From the NCBI GenBank assembly GCA_021161495.1, contig JAGHAO010000231.1, forward strand, positions 1 through 5,334: DNA of 5,334 nucleotides, written 5' to 3'. A model generated the notes under the pieces. It saw only the letters and a program-made list of their open reading frames with translations. It was not told the origin of the DNA and made no database searches. Position numbers and translations under genes: made by a program. Shown piece by piece: positions 1 to 5,263 of the stretch. The stretch comes from Caldisericaceae bacterium (GTDB lineage Bacteria; Caldisericota; Caldisericia; Caldisericales; Caldisericaceae). How positions within the stretch are numbered: the first letter of the stretch is position 1; every line of letters begins with the position of its first letter.

Positions 1-1
1 A

Positions 2-2557
2 AAAGGTTCAAAAACATTGCAACGTTCCTGTATTACGGAAGTAAGAGAAGGAATGGAAGTCTTTACAAACACCCCGCTTGTCCGTGAAGCAAGGAAAATG
101 AATCTTGAGCTCGCTCTGGCACACCATCCGTTGGACTGTATGACGTGCGACAAAGACGGAGATTGTGTTTTACAAGACCTTGCATATCAATTCGGTATAA
201 AGAAAAGTGAGTTTCTCGACGATGCAGAGGCGTTTGAAACGCCAAAAGAAACCCCTTGGGACACAAATCCTTTCATACAGTTTGATCCCCAAAAATGTAT
301 TCTTTGCAGGCGGTGCGTAAACGCCTGTGAAAACCAGGCAATTGTCGAAGCAATAGGTATAGCGATGAGGGGCTATAAATCGGAAGTCTCCACTCCTTTT
401 GCCTTACCTTTGGAACAAACAAATTGCCAATTCTGCGGAGAATGCGTTCAGGCATGCCCCGTTGGCGCACTAATAGAAAAACCGAGAATAGGAAAAGGGA
501 AAATGTACCAGCTTGAGGAAACAGATACGATCTGTGCTTACTGCGGTGTGGGGTGTAATTTAAAACTTTATAGAGACAAAAACAATAACCTTGTTATGGC
601 GAAGGGAGCTGGAAATCCGCTTGTGAACAATGAAAGGACATGCGTTAAAGGAAGATTCGGGTACGAATATGTAAACAGCAAAGATAGGCTTACAAAACCT
701 TTAATCAAGGAAAACGGTAAGTTTAGGGAGGCAAGTTGGGAAGAGGCAATACAATTTACGGCAAAACGCCTGAAAGAGATTAAAGAAAAATACGGGCCGG
801 ATTCAATCGGTGTTCTGGGTTCTTCACGTTGCACAAATGAAGATAATTACCTCGTCCAGAAATTTGCACGGGCGGTAATAGGTACAAACAATGTGGATAA
901 CTGTGCACGTCTCTGTCATTCTTCCACGGTTACAGGGCTCGGTAAATCATTAGGTGCGGGTGCTGCAACAAATTCTATCAGCGATATAAAAGACGCCGAT
1001 GTAATGTTCATTATTGGATCAAATATGACGGAGACACATCCTGTTCTTGCTCAGATTGTGAAAAAGCATCAGAAAGAAGACGGTGCTAAAATCATCGTGT
1101 GCGATCCGAGAAAAACGGATATTGCAAAAGTGGCGGACGTATTTATTCAGCACAACCCCGGAACCGATGTTGCGCTTTTAAACGGAATAATGAAAGTGAT
1201 TATCGACAGGAAACTTACAAACGAAGATTTTATAGAGAAGCACACGGAAGGGTTTAGCGAGTTCAAAAAGGTCGTGGAAAAATACGATCTTGATACGGTC
1301 TCTGAGATTACCGGTGTGGATAAAAAACTCATTGAGCAAGCTGCAGAAATTTACGGCAATGCGAAAAATGCCACAATTTTCTATACAATGGGCATTACTC
1401 AACACACAACCGGTACGGATAACGTGCTCAGCATTGCAAACCTCGCCCTTATCACCGGCAATTTGGGAAGGGAAGGAGCAGGCATCAATCCGTTGAGAGG
1501 GCAGGCCAATGTTCAGGGCGCCTGTGATTTAGGGGCGTTGCCGAACGTTTTTCCCGGGTATCAAAAAGTAACGGATAATAAAATAAGAGAAAAATTTGAA
1601 AAAGCGTGGGGCGTAAAGTTGCCTTCCAATGTTGGAACACCTGTTTCCGAATTTGGTGAAAAAGCACTGAAAGGAGAAATAAAAGCAGTCTATATTATGG
1701 GCGAAAATCCTATGATGAGTGAACCCGATATAACGAGTGCACGAAAGGGATTTGAGAAATTGGAATTCCTTGCCGTTCAGGATATATTTCTCTCCGAAAC
1801 TGCGGAGCTTGCGGATGTCGTATTCCCCGCCGCAGCAGCATACGAAAAAGACGGAACGTTTACAAACACGGAGAGAAGGGTGCAATTGCTTAGGCCCGCA
1901 AGAAAAAAACCGCAAGGCACAAAATATGACTGGGAAATTATATGCGAGGTTGCCTCTGCAATGGGATATCCTATGCACTACAAAAACAGTGCGGAGATTA
2001 TGGACGAGATAGCAAAACTCACACCGTCTTACGGAGGTATCCACCATTACAGGCTTGGAAAACAAGGCTTGCAATGGCCATGCCCCGATGATAACCATCC
2101 GGGAACAAAGATCTTGCATAGGGAGGGACGTTTCAAACGACCGAATGAAAAAGGGCTTATTTCCCCTGTTGAATATAAAGCTCCAAAGGAACTCCCGGAC
2201 AAAGAATATCCGTTCCTTCTTACGACAGGCAGAATACTATACCACTACCACACTGGCAACGAGACACGCAGAGTAAAGGTACTTGATACATTTGTTCCGC
2301 ATAATTACATAGAGATAAATCCTCTTGATGCGGAAAAAATCGGTATAAAAGACGGAGACGTTGTAAAGGTTACAACGAGAAGGGGCGGTATTGAAGTAAA
2401 AGTACGCGTATCGGAGAGGCCGAAACAGGGTATTGTATTTGTATCGTTCCACTTTAGGGAAGCAGCGGCAAACGTTTTAACCAACCCTGTTTTGGATCCG
2501 ATTGCGAAAATTCCCGAGTACAAAGTTGCAGCATGCAAAATAGAAAAAATACAATAA
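2..2557 (+). CDS. fdhA: Formate dehydrogenase catalytic (alpha) subunit with NuoG-like Fe-S N-terminus, 5'-truncated by window edge
   Basis: Catalyses reversible formate/CO2 interconversion at a bis-MGD Mo or W site, probably in the cytoplasm since no Tat signal is visible (though the true N-terminus is missing). The frame is open to the left edge; TTG at 17 is internal. Counting that codon as residue 1, C5 looks like the last ligand of a truncated N-terminal [2Fe-2S] domain. Next come the NuoG-type ligands H37, C41, C44, C50 (HPLDCMTC), a two-cluster ferredoxin domain (C94/97/100/104 and C137/140/143/147), and the Mo-domain [4Fe-4S] site C173/176/180/209. The metal ligand is C300 in ARLCHS (TGT at 914), where E. 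coli FdhF has selenocysteine; H301 and R494 (PLRGQ) match its active-site His and Arg. A C-terminal molybdopterin-dinucleotide-binding domain follows (LLTTGRILYHYHTGNETRR). The 846 visible residues suggest only about 40-60 are missing. NuoE/NuoF-like partners upstream are inferred. Identification is firm; direction of catalysis is not determinable. Confidence 0.96.
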   Translation, partial: KGSKTLQRSCITEVREGMEVFTNTPLVREARKMNLELALAHHPLDCMTCDKDGDCVLQDLAYQFGIKKSEFLDDAEAFETPKETPWDTNPFIQFDPQKCILCRRCVNACENQAIVEAIGIAMRGYKSEVSTPFALPLEQTNCQFCGECVQACPVGALIEKPRIGKGKMYQLEETDTICAYCGVGCNLKLYRDKNNNLVMAKGAGNPLVNNERTCVKGRFGYEYVNSKDRLTKPLIKENGKFREASWEEAIQFTAKRLKEIKEKYGPDSIGVLGSSRCTNEDNYLVQKFARAVIGTNNVDNCARLCHSSTVTGLGKSLGAGAATNSISDIKDADVMFIIGSNMTETHPVLAQIVKKHQKEDGAKIIVCDPRKTDIAKVADVFIQHNPGTDVALLNGIMKVIIDRKLTNEDFIEKHTEGFSEFKKVVEKYDLDTVSEITGVDKKLIEQAAEIYGNAKNATIFYTMGITQHTTGTDNVLSIANLALITGNLGREGAGINPLRGQANVQGACDLGALPNVFPGYQKVTDNKIREKFEKAWGVKLPSNVGTPVSEFGEKALKGEIKAVYIMGENPMMSEPDITSARKGFEKLEFLAVQDIFLSETAELADVVFPAAAAYEKDGTFTNTERRVQLLRPARKKPQGTKYDWEIICEVASAMGYPMHYKNSAEIMDEIAKLTPSYGGIHHYRLGKQGLQWPCPDDNHPGTKILHREGRFKRPNEKGLISPVEYKAPKELPDKEYPFLLTTGRILYHYHTGNETRRVKVLDTFVPHNYIEINPLDAEKIGIKDGDVVKVTTRRGGIEVKVRVSERPKQGIVFVSFHFREAAANVLTNPVLDPIAKIPEYKVAACKIEKIQ

Positions 2558-2563
2558 GGAGGG
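2556..2563 (+). promoter_or_regulatory. Ribosome binding site of focA
   Basis: AAGGAGGG lies 5 nt before ATG 2569 and overlaps the TAA stop of fdhA. It decides the focA start: the in-frame ATG at 2533 lies inside fdhA, has no comparable site, and would add 12 residues not expected in the family. The overlap with the stop suggests translational coupling. Confidence 0.9.
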
Positions 2564-2568
2564 TAAAA

Positions 2569-3426
2569 ATGAACGGACTTAATTTTTTTGCGCCATCACA
2601 AATTGCTGAAAAGGTAAGGGATGCGTGTTATAAAAAATGCCATACCCCTACGAAAAAGCTCTTTATTCTCGCTATTCTTGCCGGTGCATTTATCGGATTC
2701 GGCACGGAACTATTCATTATGGTATACCATGATGTAGGGGCAAAGATGAGTGTCGGATTTGCAAAATTCCTCGGTGGAAGTGTCTTCAGCGTTGGCCTTA
2801 TGCTTGTTGTCATAGCAGGAAGCGAGTTATTTACGGGAGATAACCTCATTGTAATTGCGGCATTGGAGAAAAAAATCAAGTGGAGTGAACTGTTCAAAGC
2901 ATGGGGAGTTGTGTATGCGGGCAATTTTATAGGCTCAATGATTATTGTTCTTATGATGTTCTTCTCGGGTTTATGGGCTACAAACGGAAGTGCCGTGGGA
3001 GCAACCGCAGTAAACATTGCAAACGCAAAAGTGCACCTTACATTCTTGCAAGCCCTTATGCGCGGAATTGGTTGCAACTGGCTCGTATGCCTCGCAGTCT
3101 GGATGGCAACGTCGGCAAAAGACATTGTGGGAAAAATCTTTGCAATCTATTTTCCGATAATGGCATTTGTTGCCTCGGGTTTTGAACACAGTGTAGCGAA
3201 TATGACTTTTATTCCTTACGGCATACTTTTAAAAAACATTCCGTCCGTAATAACCGCAACGGGAAAATCCGCAAGCACCTTTGCATCGCTTAACTGGGGC
3301 ACATTTGTCGTAAAAAACCTGATCCCCGTAACTTTGGGAAATATTATAGGAGGCGCATTCTTTGTCGGTGTTATCTACTGGTATATTTACTTAAAAAAGG
3401 AGCCTTCCAAGATTGAAACGAATTAG
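2569..3426 (+). CDS. focA: Formate channel, FocA/NirC (FNT) family
   Basis: Integral inner-membrane protein of 285 residues, the usual FNT length, expected to form a pentamer and pass formate across the membrane. After a short cytoplasmic N-terminus (about residues 1-30) there are six hydrophobic segments typical of the fold. Family signatures are clear: GGSVFSVGLMLVV at 69-81, ELFTGDNL at 86-93 with T89 equivalent to the gating Thr of E. coli FocA, YAGNFIG at 116-122, LVCLAVWMA at 172-180, FVASGFEHSVANM at 200-212 with the central pore residue H207, and NLIPVTLGNIIGG near the C-terminus. The start follows the strong ribosome site. Nitrite or hydrosulfide channels share this fold; formate is chosen because it lies 11 nt behind a formate dehydrogenase gene and resembles FocA closely by eye. 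It could import formate for oxidation or export it after CO2 reduction. Confidence 0.95.
   Translation: MNGLNFFAPSQIAEKVRDACYKKCHTPTKKLFILAILAGAFIGFGTELFIMVYHDVGAKMSVGFAKFLGGSVFSVGLMLVVIAGSELFTGDNLIVIAALEKKIKWSELFKAWGVVYAGNFIGSMIIVLMMFFSGLWATNGSAVGATAVNIANAKVHLTFLQALMRGIGCNWLVCLAVWMATSAKDIVGKIFAIYFPIMAFVASGFEHSVANMTFIPYGILLKNIPSVITATGKSASTFASLNWGTFVVKNLIPVTLGNIIGGAFFVGVIYWYIYLKKEPSKIETN
3397..3402 (+). promoter_or_regulatory. Ribosome binding site of mobA, inside focA
   Basis: AAGGAG within the last codons of focA, 10 nt before TTG 3413. It supports the TTG start, since there is no ATG between this site and the conserved nucleotide-binding loop. Confidence 0.65.
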
Positions 3427-4018
3427 TGCAACACCTGTAATTTTAGTCGGAGGGAAAGGTGAAAGGTTAGGGAAAGACAAAGTATTTCTTTCCTTGGAAA
3501 ACAAACTTGTTATTCAGCGAACGTACTCGATACTTGAAACTGTGTTTGGGAGAGCGCCTCTCTTTATAGGCAGGGAGGTGCTCCCTCTCCCTTACAAAAC
3601 CATTCCGGATGTTGTAAAAGGCATTGGCCCTAAGGGAGGCTTGCTTACGGCATTTTTAAATACTGACACGGAGTTTGTTTTCGTTACAGCCTGCGATATG
3701 CCGTTCATAAACAGAGATTTGCTCACATATATGCATAGTTCCTTAGAGGAAAAAAGTGAAATTTTTATCCCTTTGATGAAAAACGGGTTTATTGAACCCC
3801 TATTTGCTTTCTACAAAAGGAGTCTTTTACAAGAATTAAAAAAAGAGATAAAATATGGTGATTATAAAATGCGTTCGCTTCTTAAAGGAAAAAGGGTGCG
3901 GTATCTTACGGAAAAAGAGATAGAGCAATTTGATAGAGAGCTTGTCACATTTTTTAATATAAATACAAAGACGGATTTAGAAAAAGCATTGGAGACGGCA
4001 AAAGACGAAAAAGATTAA
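3413..4018 (+). CDS. mobA: Molybdenum cofactor guanylyltransferase MobA
   Basis: Transfers GMP from GTP to Mo-molybdopterin, building the MGD cofactor that the upstream formate dehydrogenase needs; cytoplasmic. The 201-residue product is a normal single-domain MobA length. It has the nucleotidyltransferase loop VILVGGKGERLGKDK at 9-23 (family pattern LAGGxSxRMGxDK), GIGPKGGLLTAF at 70-81 (substrate-binding GP.xG region), and FVTACDMPFI at 90-99 containing the metal-binding D95 of the CDMPF motif. TTG 3413 is chosen because it follows a Shine-Dalgarno site and leaves eight residues before the first beta strand. The gene overlaps the end of focA by 14 nt and is followed immediately by fdhD, so all are probably co-transcribed. 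CTP-using MocA is the nearest alternative, but the bis-MGD-type FDH next door favours MobA. The C-terminal tail is rich in Lys and Glu, and the stop lies in an A-rich run relevant to the fdhD start. Confidence 0.9.
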   Translation: MKRISATPVILVGGKGERLGKDKVFLSLENKLVIQRTYSILETVFGRAPLFIGREVLPLPYKTIPDVVKGIGPKGGLLTAFLNTDTEFVFVTACDMPFINRDLLTYMHSSLEEKSEIFIPLMKNGFIEPLFAFYKRSLLQELKKEIKYGDYKMRSLLKGKRVRYLTEKEIEQFDRELVTFFNINTKTDLEKALETAKDEKD

Positions 4019-4700
4019 AATTATCAGTATCGAAAACGAGAAAATTAACGAAGTAATCGATAGTGTTGCTGAAGAACACATAATAAATATATTTGTAAAT
4101 GGCAAATTTATGGATAGAGTTCAGTGTTCTCCGTTTGAGGAAGAGAAACTTGTTTTCGGGTATTTGTTTACTGAAAGAGTGATAAACAGCACAGATGAGG
4201 TAAAAAGGACATATTCTGAAACGCAAAGAAGCGAAAAGAATTTTTACACGGATGTTGAAAAAAGAGTTTTAGAAACACTACCGCTGAGCAAAGAAATCAG
4301 AATACCAATAAATAATCTTTTTAATCTTGCGCATACGTTATTTGAAAGAAGCACAATTTTTAGGCAAACAGGCGGGACTCATATATCCGGGCTCTCCGAC
4401 GGAGAACAGTTGTTTTCGGCATTCGAAGATATTTCCCGGAGGAGTGCGGTGCAAAAGGCAATAGGAGATGCATTGTTAAGAAGAAAGTTGCAATATACTC
4501 CCATCCTTCTTACCAGTGCCAGAGTAAACGAAACAATTGTACAATATGCACGGAGAGCGGGAATTAAAATTATTGCATCACATTCCGCACCGACAGACCG
4601 TGCCGTGAAAAAAGCAGAAACAAGCCGTATTACATTGATAGGCTTTTTAAGAGAAAACCGAATGAACATCTATTCAGTCCCGGAGCGCGTTATATTTTAA
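4014..4700 (+). CDS. fdhD: FdhD-family formate dehydrogenase accessory protein, divergent, no CxxC, non-standard start
   Basis: FdhD proteins bind Mo-bis-MGD and pass sulfur from a cysteine desulfurase to the metal, activating formate dehydrogenase. Family landmarks (ATT 4014 as residue 1): EVIDSVAEEHIINIFVNG at 13-30, EEEKLVFGYLFTERVI at 42-57, FRQTGGTHISGL at 116-127, EDISRRSAVQKAIG at 138-151, TSARVNETIVQYARRAGI at 167-184, ASHSAPTDRAV at 188-198, LIGFLRENRMNIYSVPERV at 208-226. The first ATG (4110) would remove the first conserved block. Between the upstream in-frame stop (3978) and 4110 there is no ATG, GTG or TTG, so I place the start at ATT 4014, which overlaps the mobA TAA and gives a natural start (residue 1 then KIISIENEK). 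A +1 frameshift fusion with MobA or a sequence error are alternatives. The only cysteine is C38; the CxxC loop expected near 75-90 is absent, and GRHNA is SRRSA. Family call firm; start and sulfur-transfer activity uncertain. Confidence 0.82.
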   Translation: MKIISIENEKINEVIDSVAEEHIINIFVNGKFMDRVQCSPFEEEKLVFGYLFTERVINSTDEVKRTYSETQRSEKNFYTDVEKRVLETLPLSKEIRIPINNLFNLAHTLFERSTIFRQTGGTHISGLSDGEQLFSAFEDISRRSAVQKAIGDALLRRKLQYTPILLTSARVNETIVQYARRAGIKIIASHSAPTDRAVKKAETSRITLIGFLRENRMNIYSVPERVIF

Positions 4701-4908
4701 TTTGGTCCGCTTAGCACCGGATACCGGTAGGACATCTTGGAGAGGGCATAAGATCCTCAAATCTCTTCTTTTTTCTAACCACATCCATTTTTTATTGACT
4801 TTTTTGTTGCTATGGTTCATATAGTTACCCAAAATCCTTCTTCTATATAGCTATGTCATTCCTTTTTCTCTAATTGTTTTATCAAGAATGTATGGATTAT
4901 AAAGCCAC
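4701..4908. other. AT-rich intergenic spacer without a gene
   Basis: No open frame with codon-like composition, no tRNA or rRNA signature, and no convincing terminator directly after fdhD. It holds one small GC-rich hairpin near its left end and several T-rich runs (around 4767-4774, 4787-4793 and 4799-4806). It separates the operon from the repeat cluster. Confidence 0.6.
4705..4733. other. Imperfect hairpin just after fdhD
   Basis: Inner stem ACCGG-ATA-CCGGT (4716-4728) is a perfect 5-bp inverted repeat, flanked by an outer GTCC (4705-4708) / GGAC (4730-4733) pairing with an asymmetric bulge. There is no T-run straight after it, so it is not a canonical Rho-independent terminator. It could stabilise the operon mRNA 3' end; this is inference. 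Confidence 0.4.
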
Positions 4909-4945
4909 CTCAGGGTGACAGGGGCAGGCATATCTCAGGGTGACA
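4909..4945 (-). repeat. Two tandem half-units of the repeat, 25-nt period
   Basis: CTCAGGGTGACA occurs at 4909-4920 and exactly again at 4934-4945, a 25-nt period with a dissimilar G-rich spacer. Read on the minus strand it is TGTCACCCTGAG, matching the left edge and first arm of the full elements at 5106-5146 and 5232-5263, but with no opposite arm nearby. Confidence 0.75.
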
Positions 4946-4953
4946 AATACACC

Positions 4954-5010
4954 TGTCACTCTGCACTCCTTTCCTCGCCAGAGGCGAGCATTTGTTTCAG
5001 AGTCTCTAAT
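4954..5010 (+). repeat. Palindromic element 1 with nested hairpin
   Basis: TGTC edge (4954-4957), outer arm ACTCTG (4958-4963), inner hairpin CTCGCC-AGA-GGCGAG (4974-4988), outer arm CAGAGT (4998-5003), then CTCTAAT. The interior 4961-5000 is the first copy of a 40-bp direct repeat shared with the element at 5017-5076. Confidence 0.8.
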
Positions 5011-5016
5011 CTGTCA

Positions 5017-5076
5017 GTCATGCTGCACTCCTTTCCTCGCCGAAGGCGAGCATTTGTTTCAGCATCTCGTATTTTT
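5017..5076 (+). repeat. Palindromic element 2 with nested hairpin and T-tail
   Basis: GTC edge (5017-5019), outer arm ATGCTG (5020-5025), inner hairpin CTCGCC-GAA-GGCGAG (5036-5050), outer arm CAGCAT (5060-5065), then CTCGTATTTTT. Positions 5023-5062 match 4961-5000 at 38 of 40 bases. The only differences are in the loop triplet (AGA versus GAA); the outer arm bases just outside the copy also differ but remain paired in each element. Confidence 0.8.
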
Positions 5077-5105
5077 CCACTTTCGGAGTGCACTTTGATA
5101 AAGGA

Positions 5106-5146
5106 ACAAAAAACGAGACCCTGAATAAAGACATTTCAGGGTGACA
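5106..5146 (-). repeat. Palindromic element 3, minus orientation, terminator-like
   Basis: On the minus strand: TGTC edge, arm ACCCTGAA, 9-nt loop, arm TTCAGGGT, then CTCGTTTTTTG. On the plus strand the arms are 5118-5125 and 5135-5142, a perfect 8-bp inverted repeat. Hairpin plus T-run would fit an intrinsic terminator for leftward transcription. Confidence 0.8.
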
Positions 5147-5154
5147 GGACGGGG

Positions 5155-5194
5155 GTCATTCCGGACTTGATCCGGAATCTCGTATTTTGTTTTT
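5155..5194 (+). repeat. Palindromic element 4, terminator-like
   Basis: GTC edge (5155-5157), perfect 8-bp arms ATTCCGGA (5158-5165) and TCCGGAAT (5171-5178) around a 5-nt loop CTTGA, then CTCGTATTTTGTTTTT. The arms are unrelated to those of the other elements, but the edges and tail match element 2 closely. Hairpin plus T-rich tail could terminate rightward transcription. Confidence 0.82.
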
Positions 5195-5196
5195 CA

Positions 5197-5235
5197 ATAG
5201 GAGATTCGAGGGAAATGTGTTCCCTCAAATTGAAG
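5197..5235 (-). repeat. Palindromic element 5, degenerate
   Basis: Perfect 7-bp arms GAGGGAA (5208-5214) and TTCCCTC (5220-5226) around ATGTG, extended after one mismatch by ATT (5204-5206) and AAT (5228-5230). Read on the minus strand the right edge is GAATCTCC, like AATCTCG of element 4, while the left edge has only TCA. It is probably a decayed member in inverted orientation to element 4. Confidence 0.6.
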
Positions 5236-5263
5236 ACCCTGAATAAAAACACTTCAGGGTGAC
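5232..5263 (-). repeat. Palindromic element 6, minus orientation
   Basis: Arms 5236-5243 and 5253-5260 are identical to those of element 3 (ACCCTGAA / TTCAGGGT), with a 9-nt loop differing at two positions. The GTC edge is present (GAC on plus, 5261-5263), but the other edge reads CTTC instead of CTCG and there is no T-tail. Confidence 0.78.

Noticed and set aside
17..19. TTG as the start of fdhA
   Set aside because: The frame is open to the left edge and the preceding codons fit the end of a [2Fe-2S] domain; the true start is outside the window.
1529..2119. Long minus-strand open frame opposite fdhA
   Set aside because: It is a shadow of the strongly conserved plus-strand gene and has no recognisable protein features.
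2533..2535. ATG at 2533 as the focA start
   Set aside because: It lies inside fdhA, has no ribosome site, and the strong AAGGAGGG is correctly placed for ATG 2569.
3572..3586. AGGGAG-GTG-CTCCCT hairpin
   Set aside because: It lies inside mobA coding sequence with no T-run or other regulatory context; probably incidental.
4110..4112. ATG at 4110 as the fdhD start
   Set aside because: It would delete the conserved VAEEHIINIFVNG block, which is encoded in frame upstream; kept only as a fallback.
4740..4775. tRNA-like T-arm (CCTCAAATC)
   Set aside because: Stems do not pair as a T-arm and no D-arm, anticodon arm or acceptor stem can be drawn.
4795..4825. Promoter-like TTGACT ... TATAGT
   Set aside because: Spacing is 19 nt in an AT-rich spacer and no gene follows it in the window; chance is likely.
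4915..5124. 69-codon plus-strand open frame in the repeat region
   Set aside because: It is made entirely of repeat elements, has no ribosome site and no protein-like character.
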